Shown piece after piece: positions 51,053-59,979 of a stretch of DNA of 64,000 bases (position 1 is the first letter of the stretch; each line of letters opens with the position of its first letter). Origin of the DNA: Pseudomonas sp. 5P_3.1_Bac2 (GTDB lineage: Bacteria > Pseudomonadota > Gammaproteobacteria > Pseudomonadales > Pseudomonadaceae); NCBI RefSeq assembly GCF_025465995.1, contig NZ_JANLNY010000030.1, forward strand, positions 248,001 to 312,000, in the 5' to 3' direction. Made by a program: the position numbers and the translations under genes. The notes beneath the pieces are model-generated. The model was not told the DNA's origin. It did no database searches and worked only from the letters and a program-made list of their open reading frames with translations.

Positions 51053-51832
51053 GTGCTGGAAAATATTAGGGTCGTGTTGGTTAATACCAGTCATCCGGGA
51101 AACATCGGTGGGGTGGCGCGGGCGATGAAAAACATGGGCCTGAGCCGCTTGGTGTTGGTCGATCCGCAGGATTTCCCCAGCAGTGAAGCGGTGGCGCGTG
51201 CCTCCGGTGCCAGCGATATTCTTGATGGTGCGCAGATCGTCGAGACCCTCGAACAGGCGCTGGTCGGCTGTAATCTGGTGATGGGTACCAGTGCCCGTGA
51301 TCGACGTATCCCGTGGCCTATGTATGATCCGCGAGAGTGCGGGGTGGCCGCCTGTGAACAGGCGGCTCAAGGTGCGCAAGTGGCGCTGGTGTTTGGTCGT
51401 GAGTACGCCGGCCTGACCAATGAAGAGCTGCAGCGCTGTCACTTCCATGTGCATATCCCTTCGGACCCGCAATTTAGTTCGCTGAATCTGGCGGCGGCGG
51501 TGCAGGTCTTGGCTTATGAGGTGCGCATGGCTTGGTTGGCGGCGCAGAATCGACCGGCCAAGCAGGTTAAGGTGGAAGCGCTGGATGAGCAGGATGGCCA
51601 GCCAGTGACGGTGGATGAGATGGAGTCCTTTTATAGTCACCTTGAGCAGTCGCTGGTGGCTATTCAATTTCTCGATCCGGCCAAGCCGCGGCACCTGATG
51701 AGTCGTTTACGGCGTTTGTATGGGCGCAGTGCGGTAACTAAGTTGGAAATGAATATATTGCGCGGCATCTTGACTGAAACCATCAAGGCCGCGCGTGGCG
51801 AGCACCAAGGGCGGAGTAAGGCTGATGTTTGA
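51053..51832 (+). CDS. trmJ: tRNA (cytidine/uridine-2'-O)-methyltransferase TrmJ
   Basis: A 259-residue SPOUT methyltransferase. It begins with IRVVLVNTSHPGNIGGVARAMKNMGL. The knot motifs are VMGTSARDR, ALVFGREYAGLTNEEL and SLNLAAAVQVLAYEVR. It methylates position 32 of several tRNAs. The GTG at 51053 gives the family start; the frame is open farther upstream without homology. It overlaps cysE by 8 bases, so the two are coupled. Confidence 0.93.
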   Translation: MLENIRVVLVNTSHPGNIGGVARAMKNMGLSRLVLVDPQDFPSSEAVARASGASDILDGAQIVETLEQALVGCNLVMGTSARDRRIPWPMYDPRECGVAACEQAAQGAQVALVFGREYAGLTNEELQRCHFHVHIPSDPQFSSLNLAAAVQVLAYEVRMAWLAAQNRPAKQVKVEALDEQDGQPVTVDEMESFYSHLEQSLVAIQFLDPAKPRHLMSRLRRLYGRSAVTKLEMNILRGILTETIKAARGEHQGRSKADV

Positions 51833-52604
51833 GCGCATGCGAGAAGATATTCAGAGCGTATTTCATCGTGATCCGGCTGCGCGCAATGCCTTTGAGGTGG
51901 TGACTTGTTACCCGGGACTGCATGCCATCTGGCTGCATCGCCTGGCTCATGGTTTGTGGGTGTCTGGCTGGAAGTGGCTGGCGCGGTTGGTGTCGAACTT
52001 TGGCCGTTGGTTGACGGGGATTGAGATTCACCCTGGGGCGAAAATCGGCCGGCGTTTCTTTATCGATCATGGTATGGGCATCGTCATCGGGGAAACCGCT
52101 GAAATTGGTAATGACGTCACCCTCTATCAGGGCGTAACCCTGGGGGGGACCAGTTGGAACAAGGGTAAGCGTCACCCCACATTGGAAGATGGAGTGGTGG
52201 TGGGCGCCGGTGCCAAGGTGCTGGGTCCCTTTACCGTGGGCGCGGGGGCGAAAATCGGCTCCAACGCTGTAGTGACTAAAGCGGTGCCGGCGGGTGCGAC
52301 GGCTGTGGGGATTCCCGGGCGGATCATCGTTAAGGCGGATGACGACGAGCAGGAAGCTAAGCGCCAGGCAATGGCTGAGAAGCTCGGTTTTGACGCTTAT
52401 GGTGTGGGGCAGGACATGCCGGACCCAGTGGCTCGTGCCATTGGTCAGTTGCTCGACCATTTGCATGGGGTCGATGGCCGTCTTGAGGGTATATGCGGTG
52501 CGCTCAAGAACCTTGGTAGTGACTACTGTGCCGAGGAGCTGCCGTCGTTGCGTGATGAGGACTTTGCCGGCGTGGTCAAGGAGTCCGGCAAGCCGGCGGC
52601 CTGA
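51825..52604 (+). CDS. cysE: Serine O-acetyltransferase
   Basis: A 259-residue left-handed beta-helix acetyltransferase. Hexapeptide repeats run from IHPGAKIGRRFFIDHGMGIVIG to GSNAVVTKAVPAGATAVGIPG, with catalytic His in FIDHGMG. It makes O-acetylserine for cysteine synthesis. The 110-residue helical extension of enterobacterial CysE is absent, as in the EpsC-like shorter form, and the C-terminal tail is long. It directly precedes iscR, linking cysteine supply with iron-sulfur assembly. Confidence 0.95.
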   Translation: MFERMREDIQSVFHRDPAARNAFEVVTCYPGLHAIWLHRLAHGLWVSGWKWLARLVSNFGRWLTGIEIHPGAKIGRRFFIDHGMGIVIGETAEIGNDVTLYQGVTLGGTSWNKGKRHPTLEDGVVVGAGAKVLGPFTVGAGAKIGSNAVVTKAVPAGATAVGIPGRIIVKADDDEQEAKRQAMAEKLGFDAYGVGQDMPDPVARAIGQLLDHLHGVDGRLEGICGALKNLGSDYCAEELPSLRDEDFAGVVKESGKPAA

Positions 52605-52660
52605 GTCTCGCTAGTAACTAAGTGCGTGGCTTGCTATGATTCGCGCCCTGCTTTTAGGGT

Positions 52661-52712
52661 AATTCCCGAGTGATTCAGTAGGTCTTATAGTTGACTTAAA
52701 TACTCGGGAATT
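52661..52712. promoter_or_regulatory. isc promoter region: IscR site with distal inverted partner
   Basis: At 52687-52711, ATAGTTGACT..TACTCGGGAAT matches the type 1 [2Fe-2S]-IscR site and includes -35 TTGACT. AATTCCCGAGT (52661-52671) is an exact inverted copy of ACTCGGGAATT (52702-52712), 30 bases away. IscR would repress its own operon here. Confidence 0.75.
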
Positions 52713-52752
52713 GCATACTCGCAACCTATTGCGATCACGCGGTAATCCCCTC

Positions 52753-53244
52753 ATGCGATTGACCACCAAAGGCCGTTACGCTGTCACTGCTATGCTCGAC
52801 TTGGCGCTGCATGCGCAGCGTGGGCCGGTATCTCTGGCGGATATTTCGGAGCGTCAGGGCATTTCCCTTTCCTATCTGGAGCAACTGTTTGCCAAGCTGC
52901 GGCGTGGCAATTTGGTTTCCAGTGTGCGCGGTCCTGGTGGTGGCTATCAGCTGTCGCGCGACATGCGCCGCATTCAGGTGGCGCAGGTGATCGATGCGGT
53001 GAATGAGTCGGTTGATGCGACCCGCTGCCAAGGGCAGGGCGGTTGCCACGCTGGTGATACCTGCCTGACCCATCATCTGTGGTGCGATCTGAGTGATCGC
53101 ATTCATGAGTTTCTAAGCGGCATCAGTCTGGCTGACTTGGTGACCCGCAGCGAAGTGCAGGAAGTTGCCCTGCGCCAAGACCAGCGCCGTTGTAACGGCG
53201 GGTCCGCCCACCCAGATAAAATCCAAGCGTCAGCCGTCGATTGA
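52753..53244 (+). CDS. iscR: Iron-sulfur cluster regulator IscR
   Basis: A 163-residue Rrf2-family regulator. The winged helix (MRLTTKGRYAVTAMLDLALH, ISLSYLEQLFAKLRRG) is followed by cluster ligands Cys92, Cys98, Cys104 and His107. It senses [2Fe-2S] status and represses isc when clusters are abundant. The ATG at 52753 is the family start. It heads iscRSUA-hscBA-fdx-iscX. Confidence 0.97.
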   Translation: MRLTTKGRYAVTAMLDLALHAQRGPVSLADISERQGISLSYLEQLFAKLRRGNLVSSVRGPGGGYQLSRDMRRIQVAQVIDAVNESVDATRCQGQGGCHAGDTCLTHHLWCDLSDRIHEFLSGISLADLVTRSEVQEVALRQDQRRCNGGSAHPDKIQASAVD

Positions 53245-53292
53245 GCGCAAGGCGCCGGCCATTAGGCCAGATACCTGATTAGGAGAAAGTTG

Positions 53293-54507
53293 ATGAAATT
53301 GCCGATTTATCTCGATTATTCCGCTACTACGCCGGTTGATCCGCGTGTCGCTCAGAAGATGATTGAGTGCCTGCAGGTTGACGGTAACTTTGGTAACCCG
53401 GCTTCGCGCTCCCATGTGTTCGGCTGGAAAGCCGAGGAAGCGGTAGAGAACGCCCGTCGCCAAGTCGCTGAGCTGGTCAATGCTGACCCCCGTGAAATCG
53501 TCTGGACCTCCGGTGCTACTGAATCTGACAACCTGGCGATCAAAGGCATCGCTGAGTTCTACAAGAGCAAGGGTAAGCACCTGATCACTTCGAAAATCGA
53601 GCACAAAGCTGTGCTGGATACCATGCGCCAACTGGAGCGTCAGGGTTTTGAAGTGACTTATCTGGATCCGACTGAAGACGGTCTGATTACCCCGGCGATG
53701 ATCGAAGCGGCGCTGCGTGAAGACACCATTTTGGTTTCGATCATGCACGTCAACAACGAAATCGGCACCATCAACGACATCGCCGCTATCGGCGAGCTGA
53801 CGCGCTCCCGCGGTGTGTTCTTCCACGTTGATGCAGCCCAGTCCACGGGCAAAGTGGCGATCGACTTGGAAAAACTCAAGGTCGACCTGATGTCCTTCTC
53901 GGCGCATAAGACTTATGGCCCGAAAGGCATCGGCGCGCTGTATGTACGTCGTAAGCCGCGTGTGCGTCTGGAAGCCCAGACCCATGGCGGTGGCCATGAG
54001 CGCGGCATGCGTTCGGGCACCCTGGCAACCCACCAGATCGTTGGTATGGGCGAGGCGTTTCGTATCGCTAAAGAAGAAATGGCCCAAGAGAATCAGCGTC
54101 TGCTGGCTCTGCGCGATCGTTTCTACAAGCAGGTCCAAGGCCTTGAGGAGTTGTACATCAACGGCAGCATGACTGCTCGTGTGCCGCACAACCTCAACCT
54201 CAGCTTTAACTATGTGGAAGGTGAGTCGCTGATCATGGCCCTCAAGGACCTGGCAGTGTCTTCCGGTTCGGCCTGTACTTCGGCGTCCCTGGAACCTTCC
54301 TACGTGCTGCGTGCGCTGGGACGTAACGATGAGCTGGCGCACAGCTCGATTCGTTTCACCTTCGGCCGCTTCAGCACCGAAGAAGAAATCGATTATGCCG
54401 CGCAGAAAGTCTGCGAGGCGGTAACCAAGCTGCGCGAATTGTCGCCGCTGTGGGATATGTTCAAAGAAGGTGTGGACCTGTCCAAGGTCGAGTGGGCAGC
54501 ACACTAA
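53293..54507 (+). CDS. iscS: Cysteine desulfurase IscS
   Basis: A 404-residue PLP enzyme. It starts MKLPIYLDYSATTPVDPRV. Lys206 (SAHKTYGPKG) binds PLP and Cys328 (SGSACTSASLEPS) carries the persulfide. It supplies sulfur to IscU and to tRNA thiolation. AGGAGA precedes the ATG at 53293. It lies 48 bases after iscR. Confidence 0.98.
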   Translation: MKLPIYLDYSATTPVDPRVAQKMIECLQVDGNFGNPASRSHVFGWKAEEAVENARRQVAELVNADPREIVWTSGATESDNLAIKGIAEFYKSKGKHLITSKIEHKAVLDTMRQLERQGFEVTYLDPTEDGLITPAMIEAALREDTILVSIMHVNNEIGTINDIAAIGELTRSRGVFFHVDAAQSTGKVAIDLEKLKVDLMSFSAHKTYGPKGIGALYVRRKPRVRLEAQTHGGGHERGMRSGTLATHQIVGMGEAFRIAKEEMAQENQRLLALRDRFYKQVQGLEELYINGSMTARVPHNLNLSFNYVEGESLIMALKDLAVSSGSACTSASLEPSYVLRALGRNDELAHSSIRFTFGRFSTEEEIDYAAQKVCEAVTKLRELSPLWDMFKEGVDLSKVEWAAH

Positions 54508-54548
54508 AGCTGTCGACGAACAGCACCTGATGAGAGAGGAATACCAGC

Positions 54549-54935
54549 ATGGCTTACAGTGAAAAGGTCATTGACCACTACGAGAACCCCCGCAACGTCG
54601 GCAAGATGGATGCTCAAGATCCGGATGTCGGCACTGGCATGGTCGGCGCTCCGGCGTGCGGCGACGTCATGCGTCTGCAAATCAAGGTGAACGAGCAGGG
54701 CGTGATTGAAGACGCCAAGTTCAAAACCTACGGCTGTGGTTCGGCCATCGCTTCCAGCTCCCTCGCCACTGAGTGGATGAAGGGTAAAACCCTGGATGAG
54801 GCCGAGACCATCAAGAACACCCAGTTGGCCGAAGAGTTGGCACTGCCGCCGGTGAAGATTCACTGCTCGGTGCTCGCAGAGGACGCCATCAAGGCGGCCG
54901 TACGCGACTACAAGCAGAAGAAAGGCTTGCTCTAA
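54549..54935 (+). CDS. iscU: Fe-S cluster scaffold IscU
   Basis: A 128-residue scaffold protein. Cluster ligands are Cys37 (GAPACGD), Cys63 (YGCGSA) and Cys106 (IHCSVLAED), and the HscA-binding LPPVK is at 99-103. It builds [2Fe-2S] clusters from IscS sulfur. GAGAGGAATACC stands before the ATG. Confidence 0.98.
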   Translation: MAYSEKVIDHYENPRNVGKMDAQDPDVGTGMVGAPACGDVMRLQIKVNEQGVIEDAKFKTYGCGSAIASSSLATEWMKGKTLDEAETIKNTQLAEELALPPVKIHCSVLAEDAIKAAVRDYKQKKGLL

Positions 54936-54947
54936 GGAGAGTTGTCG

Positions 54948-55271
54948 ATGGCTATCAGCATGACCGAAGCTGCGGCGCAGCACGTGCGTCGCTCCCTTGA
55001 CGGGCGTGGCAAAGGCGCAGGTATTCGCCTGGGCGTGCGCACCACTGGCTGTTCCGGTCTGGCCTACGTGCTGGAGTTTGTCGATGAAGTGGCCAGCGAA
55101 GACCAAGTGTTCGAGAACTTTGGCGTCAAGGTGATCATTGATCCTAAGAGTCTGGTGTATCTCGATGGCACTGAGCTGGACTTCGTCAAGGAAGGGTTGA
55201 ACGAAGGCTTCAAGTTCAATAACCCCAACGTGCGCGGCGAATGTGGCTGCGGCGAAAGCTTCAATATCTGA
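54948..55271 (+). CDS. iscA: A-type Fe-S carrier IscA
   Basis: A 107-residue A-type carrier. Conserved cysteines are Cys35 (TGCSGLAYV), Cys99 and Cys101 (GECGCGESF). It delivers clusters to apoproteins. AAGGAGAG precedes it; the ATG at 54948 is preferred to a TTG 6 bases earlier because it gives the usual spacing and family start MAISMTEAAA. Confidence 0.96.
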   Translation: MAISMTEAAAQHVRRSLDGRGKGAGIRLGVRTTGCSGLAYVLEFVDEVASEDQVFENFGVKVIIDPKSLVYLDGTELDFVKEGLNEGFKFNNPNVRGECGCGESFNI

Positions 55272-55278
55272 GGCGCCT

Positions 55279-55800
55279 GTGGGTACTCCTTGTCACTTCG
55301 CTTTATTCGACCTTAAGCCCAGCTTTCGCCTCGACCTCAACCAGTTGGCCAGCCGCTACCGCGAGCTGGCCCGCCAGGTGCATCCTGATCGTTTTGCCGA
55401 TGCCGGCGAACGTGAGCAGCGCTTGGCGCTGGAGCGTTCGGCGAGCCTTAATGAGGCGTATCAGGTGCTGAAAAGTGCACCACAGCGGGCGCGTTACCTG
55501 CTGGCTTTAAATGGCGATGAGTTGCCGCTTGAGGTCACGGTGCAGGATCCTGGCTTCTTGCTGCAGCAAATGCAGTGGCGTGAGGAGCTTGAGGATCTGC
55601 AAGACAGTGCTGATCTGGCCGGTTTGGCCCAGTTTAAACAGCGCTTGAAGCAGGCTCAGGAAGAGCTCAACGAACAGTTCGATGCTTGCTGGGAAGATGC
55701 TGCGCGCCGCGAAGAGGCCGAGCGCCTGATGCGCCGCATGCAGTTCCTCGATAAGCTTTCCCACGAGGTGCGTCAGCTCGAAGAGCGCCTCGACGATTAA
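55279..55800 (+). CDS. hscB: Fe-S co-chaperone HscB
   Basis: A 173-residue J-type co-chaperone. The J domain has HPD at 35-37 (ARQVHPDRFAD), and the C-terminal three-helix bundle binds IscU. It stimulates HscA ATPase. The GTG at 55279 gives the conserved beginning GTPCHFALF; upstream codons overlap iscA out of frame. Confidence 0.94.
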   Translation: MGTPCHFALFDLKPSFRLDLNQLASRYRELARQVHPDRFADAGEREQRLALERSASLNEAYQVLKSAPQRARYLLALNGDELPLEVTVQDPGFLLQQMQWREELEDLQDSADLAGLAQFKQRLKQAQEELNEQFDACWEDAARREEAERLMRRMQFLDKLSHEVRQLEERLDD

Positions 55801-55847
55801 CGCGCGTGCGCCTGTCGCGCCGTCCCCGATTTAAGCACTGATTAATC

Positions 55848-57713
55848 ATGGCCCTACTGCAGATCGCTGAGCCCGGACAAAGCCCCCAGCCCCACCAGCG
55901 CCGCCTGGCGGTGGGTATCGACCTGGGCACTACTAATTCCTTGGTTGCCGCTGTGCGCAGCGGCCTTGCTGCGCCCTTGGCCGATGCTGATGGGCAGGTG
56001 ATTTTGCCGTCGGCGGTGCGTTATCACGCGGATCACGTTGAAGTGGGCTTGTCGGCTAAAGCCGCGGCGGCCCGTGATCCGCTGAATACCGTGTTGTCGG
56101 TTAAACGCCTCATGGGGCGCGGTTTGGCTGATGTTAAGCAGCTGGGTGAGCAGCTGCCCTATCGTTTCGTCGAGGGCGAGTCGCATATGCCCTTTATCGA
56201 TACGGTGCAGGGCGCGAAGAGTCCGGTGCAGGTGTCGGCCGATATTCTCAAGGCGCTGCGCCTGCGTGCTGAACAAACCTTGGGTGGCGAATTGGTCGGC
56301 GCGGTGATCACTGTGCCGGCGTACTTCGATGACTCCCAGCGCCAAGCCACCAAAGATGCCGCGCGTTTGGCCGGTTTAACCGTGTTGCGCTTGCTCAATG
56401 AGCCGACGGCGGCGGCGGTGGCTTACGGTCTGGATCAAAAAGCCGAAGGTGTGGTGGCGATTTATGATCTGGGCGGCGGTACTTTTGATATTTCGGTGCT
56501 GCGCCTCACCGGTGGTGTGTTTGAAGTGCTGGCCACCGGTGGCGATAGCGCTTTAGGCGGCGATGACTTCGACCACGCCATTGCTGGCTGGATCGTGCAG
56601 CAGGCGGGCGTGTCGGCTGACTTGGACCCGAGTCAGCAGCGTGTGCTGCTGCAAATTGCCTGTGCGGCCAAAGAAGCCCTGACGGATAGCGACGTGACCA
56701 GCCTCAGTTATGCCGACTGGCAGGGTGAGTTGAGTCGCGCCCAGCTTGATCAACTGATCGAGCCTATGGTTGCCCGCAGCCTGAAAGCTTGCCGCCGCGC
56801 TGTGCGCGATGCCGGCATTGAGCTGGAAGAGGTTGAGGCGGTGGTCATGGTGGGTGGCTCCACGCGCGTTCCACGAGTGCGCGAGGCCGTAGGTGAGCTG
56901 TTTGCCCGCGAGCCATTGACCGATATCGACCCTGATCAGGTGGTGGCCATTGGCGCGGCGATCCAGGCTGATGCGCTGGCCGGTAATAAGCGCGGCGATG
57001 GTGAAGAGTTGCTGCTGCTGGACGTTATCCCGTTATCGCTGGGCCTGGAGACCATGGGCGGCCTGATGGAGAAGGTGATTGCGCGCAACACCACCATCCC
57101 GGTTGCTCGTGCCCAGGAGTTCACCACCTACAAAGATGGCCAAACGGCCATGATGATTCATGTGCTGCAAGGCGAGCGTGAGTTGGTCAGTGACTGCCGC
57201 TCGTTAGCGCGCTTTGAGCTGCGTGGCATTCCGCCGATGGTTGCCGGTTCGGCGAAGATTCGCGTGACTTTCCAGGTGGATGCCGATGGTTTGCTCAGTG
57301 TGGCAGCCCGTGAAATCGCTTCTGGTGTGGAGTCGAGTATTCAGGTTAAGCCGTCCTACGGCCTGACCGATGGTGAAATCGCCCGCATGCTGCAAGACTC
57401 CTTCAGTAATGCCGGAGACGATAAAGTTGCCCGCGTGTTGCGTGAGCAGCAAGTGGATGCCCAGCGTTTGCTGGAGGCCGTAGAGGCCGCGCTGTTAGCT
57501 GATGGCGAGCGCTTGCTCAGCGCCGACGAGCGCTTGGCCATTGATGCGCAAGTCGAAGAGCTGCGCGGTTTGCTGAGCAGCACTGACGGTTTGGCGATTG
57601 AGCAGCAAACCAAGCGCCTGACCCAGGTGACCGACGCCTTTGCGGCGCGTCGTCTGGATGCCACGGTTAAAGCTGCTCTAGCTGGCCGTAGTCTTAATGA
57701 GATTGAGGAATAA
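55848..57713 (+). CDS. hscA: Fe-S chaperone HscA (Hsp70 family)
   Basis: A 621-residue Hsp70. The nucleotide-binding domain shows VGIDLGTTNSLVAAV, YDLGGGTFDISVLRL and VVMVGGSTRVPRVREAVG. The substrate domain (about 395-620) recognises the LPPVK of IscU. It drives cluster release from the scaffold. It is full length and in the standard place before fdx. Confidence 0.96.
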   Translation: MALLQIAEPGQSPQPHQRRLAVGIDLGTTNSLVAAVRSGLAAPLADADGQVILPSAVRYHADHVEVGLSAKAAAARDPLNTVLSVKRLMGRGLADVKQLGEQLPYRFVEGESHMPFIDTVQGAKSPVQVSADILKALRLRAEQTLGGELVGAVITVPAYFDDSQRQATKDAARLAGLTVLRLLNEPTAAAVAYGLDQKAEGVVAIYDLGGGTFDISVLRLTGGVFEVLATGGDSALGGDDFDHAIAGWIVQQAGVSADLDPSQQRVLLQIACAAKEALTDSDVTSLSYADWQGELSRAQLDQLIEPMVARSLKACRRAVRDAGIELEEVEAVVMVGGSTRVPRVREAVGELFAREPLTDIDPDQVVAIGAAIQADALAGNKRGDGEELLLLDVIPLSLGLETMGGLMEKVIARNTTIPVARAQEFTTYKDGQTAMMIHVLQGERELVSDCRSLARFELRGIPPMVAGSAKIRVTFQVDADGLLSVAAREIASGVESSIQVKPSYGLTDGEIARMLQDSFSNAGDDKVARVLREQQVDAQRLLEAVEAALLADGERLLSADERLAIDAQVEELRGLLSSTDGLAIEQQTKRLTQVTDAFAARRLDATVKAALAGRSLNEIEE

Positions 57714-57715
57714 GC

Positions 57716-58057
57716 ATGCCGCAAATCATTTTTCTCCCCCATGCCGTGTTGTGTCCGGATGGCTTAGTGGTGGAGGTGGAGCCTGGCGTGTCGATCCTCG
57801 ACGTGGCCCACGATAACCACATCGAAATTGAAAGCGCCTGCGGCGGCGTGTGTGCCTGCACCACTTGCCACTGCGTGATTCGTGAAGGTTTTGACTCGCT
57901 TAATGAGACCGACGAGCTAGAAGAAGACATGCTCGACAAGGCGTGGGGCTTGGAAGCCCAGTCGCGTCTGTCGTGCCAGGCCATCGTCGGCACTGAAGAC
58001 CTCACCGTCGAAATCCCTAAATATTCGCTGAATCATGCTGCCGAAGCGCCGCATTGA
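57716..58057 (+). CDS. fdx: ISC-type [2Fe-2S] ferredoxin
   Basis: A 113-residue adrenodoxin-type ferredoxin. The first three cluster ligands are in ESACGGVCACTTCHCVI, and the fourth is in SRLSCQAIVG. It provides electrons for cluster assembly. It starts 2 bases after the hscA stop. Confidence 0.96.
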   Translation: MPQIIFLPHAVLCPDGLVVEVEPGVSILDVAHDNHIEIESACGGVCACTTCHCVIREGFDSLNETDELEEDMLDKAWGLEAQSRLSCQAIVGTEDLTVEIPKYSLNHAAEAPH

Positions 58058-58071
58058 TCTTGGGAGCTAAT

Positions 58072-58272
58072 ATGAGTCTGAAGTGGGTTGATGTGCTGGA
58101 AATCGCCATTCAATTGGCTGAAACCAAGCCTGATGTGGATCCGCGTTACGTGAATTTCGTTGACTTGCAGCAGTGGGTCATCGCCCTGCCGGAGTTCAGC
58201 GACGACCCGGCGCGTAGTGGCGAAAAGGTCCTGGAGGCGATCCAGGCCGCCTGGATCGAGGAAGCCGACTGA
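58072..58272 (+). CDS. iscX: Fe-S assembly protein IscX
   Basis: A 66-residue acidic protein. It reads MSLKWVDVLEIAIQLAETKP, then VNFVDLQQWVIALPEFSDDP, the family signature. It binds iron and IscS and moderates desulfurase activity. It ends the isc operon; the frame start at ATG 58072 is favoured over one 18 bases upstream. Confidence 0.94.
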   Translation: MSLKWVDVLEIAIQLAETKPDVDPRYVNFVDLQQWVIALPEFSDDPARSGEKVLEAIQAAWIEEAD

Positions 58273-58306
58273 CGCCGGCAATCCCCCTAGCTACGCATTT
58301 AACCGG

Positions 58307-58329
58307 AACCCGCGTATAATTCGCGGGTT
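58307..58329 (+). promoter_or_regulatory. Palindrome carrying the ndk -10 element
   Basis: AACCCGCG (58307-58314) and CGCGGGTT (58322-58329) enclose TATAATT, a perfect -10 hexamer (58315-58320). It lies 36 bases before ndk. It may double as the isc terminator or as an operator. Confidence 0.6.
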
Positions 58330-58364
58330 TAATTTTTGCTAAATCCCTATTTCTGGAGTTTCAC

Positions 58365-58796
58365 ATGGCTGTTCAACGCACTTTCTCCATCATCAAGCCT
58401 GACGCTGTTGCTAAAAACGTCATCGGCGAGATCACTAGCCGTTTCGAAAAAGCCGGCCTGCGTGTCGTGGCTTCGAAAATGGTTCAGCTGTCCGAGCGTG
58501 AAGCTGCCGGTTTCTATGCTGAGCACAGCGAGCGCGGCTTCTTCAAAGACCTGGTGGCTTTCATGACTTCCGGTCCAGTGATCGTTCAGGTTCTGGAAGG
58601 CGAAAACGCCGTTCTGGCTAACCGCGAACTGATGGGCGCGACCAACCCGAAAGAAGCTGCTGCTGGCACCATCCGTGCTGACTTCGCCGTTTCCATCGAC
58701 GAAAACGCTGTTCACGGTTCCGACTCCGAAGCTTCCGCTGCGCGCGAAATCGCTTACTTCTTCGCTGCTACTGAAGTTTGTGCCCGCATTCGCTAA
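58365..58796 (+). CDS. ndk: Nucleoside diphosphate kinase
   Basis: A 143-residue NDK. The phospho-histidine is His117 in NAVHGSDS. Other landmarks are TFSIIKPDAV and ANRELMGATNP. It balances NTP pools. CTGGAG lies before the ATG. Codon usage is strongly biased toward C- and T-ending preferred codons, suggesting high expression. Confidence 0.97.
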   Translation: MAVQRTFSIIKPDAVAKNVIGEITSRFEKAGLRVVASKMVQLSEREAAGFYAEHSERGFFKDLVAFMTSGPVIVQVLEGENAVLANRELMGATNPKEAAAGTIRADFAVSIDENAVHGSDSEASAAREIAYFFAATEVCARIR

Positions 58797-58820
58797 GCGA
58801 ATTGGGGTGAGGGTGAAGAC

Positions 58821-59966
58821 ATGACAGACGTGACCGGTAAAACCAATCTGCTGGGCCTGACTCAGCCAGAAATGGAGCAGTTCTTCGAACGCATCGGGGA
58901 AAAACGCTTCCGTGCCGGTCAGGTAATGAAGTGGATTCACCACTTTGGCGTCGAAGATTTTGACGCCATGAGTAACGTCAGCAAGGCCTTGCGCGAAAAG
59001 CTCAAGGCCTGTGCTGAAATCCGCGGCCCAGAAGTGGTCAGCGAAGATATTTCCACTGATGGCACGCGCAAGTGGGTGGTGCGGGTGGCGTCAGGCAGTT
59101 GTGTGGAAACCGTGTATATCCCCCAGGGCTCGCGGGGCACCCTGTGTGTGTCGTCGCAAGCGGGCTGTGCGCTGGATTGCAGTTTCTGCTCAACCGGTAA
59201 GCAGGGCTTTAACAGCGACCTGACTGCCGCTGAAATTATTGGCCAGGTGTGGATCGCCAATAAGTCGTTCGGCACCGTGCCGGCGAAGATCGACCGTGCC
59301 ATCACCAACGTGGTGATGATGGGCATGGGCGAGCCGCTGCTGAACTTCGACAACGTTGTGGCCGCTATGCAGCTGATGATGGATGACCTCGGTTATGGCA
59401 TCTCCAAGCGCAAAGTGACCCTGTCGACCTCCGGCGTCGTGCCGATGATCGACAAGCTCGGCGAAGTCATCGACGTCTCCTTGGCCCTGTCGTTGCACGC
59501 GCCGAACGATGCGCTGCGCAATCAGTTGGTGCCAATCAACAAGAAGTACCCGCTGGAGATGTTGCTGGCGGCGTGCAAGCGCTATGTCTCGCGCTTGGGC
59601 GAGAAGCGTGTGCTGACTATCGAATACACCCTGCTGAAGGATGTGAACGATAAACCGGAGCACGCTGAGGAAATGATCGCACTTCTCAAGGATGTGCCTT
59701 GCAAGATCAATTTAATCCCGTTTAATCCCTTCCCACATTCGGGCTACGAGCGGCCTAGCAATAACGCTATCCGCCGCTTCCAGGACTCGCTGCACCAAGC
59801 CGGGCACAACGTCACCGTGCGCACCACCCGTGGTGAAGACATCGACGCGGCCTGTGGCCAGTTGGTCGGTCAGGTCATGGATCGTACCCGTCGTAGCGAG
59901 CGCTATATCGCTGTACGTCAGTTGAATGCCGATGCTGAAGCAGTGACTAGCGCCAATCAAACCTGA
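58821..59966 (+). CDS. rlmN: Dual-specificity RNA methyltransferase RlmN
   Basis: A 381-residue radical-SAM enzyme. The cluster motif C-x3-C-x2-C is Cys116-Cys120-Cys123 (GCALDCSFCSTG). A methyl-carrying Cys is in DIDAACGQL near residue 355. It methylates A2503 of 23S rRNA and A37 of some tRNAs. The gene is 24 bases after ndk and 13 before pilF. Confidence 0.96.
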   Translation: MTDVTGKTNLLGLTQPEMEQFFERIGEKRFRAGQVMKWIHHFGVEDFDAMSNVSKALREKLKACAEIRGPEVVSEDISTDGTRKWVVRVASGSCVETVYIPQGSRGTLCVSSQAGCALDCSFCSTGKQGFNSDLTAAEIIGQVWIANKSFGTVPAKIDRAITNVVMMGMGEPLLNFDNVVAAMQLMMDDLGYGISKRKVTLSTSGVVPMIDKLGEVIDVSLALSLHAPNDALRNQLVPINKKYPLEMLLAACKRYVSRLGEKRVLTIEYTLLKDVNDKPEHAEEMIALLKDVPCKINLIPFNPFPHSGYERPSNNAIRRFQDSLHQAGHNVTVRTTRGEDIDAACGQLVGQVMDRTRRSERYIAVRQLNADAEAVTSANQT

Positions 59967-59979
59967 GGGGAGGGTATCC

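Noticed and set aside
53230..54504. 424-codon open frame opposite iscS
   Set aside because: Same shadow effect; iscS on the plus strand is unequivocal.
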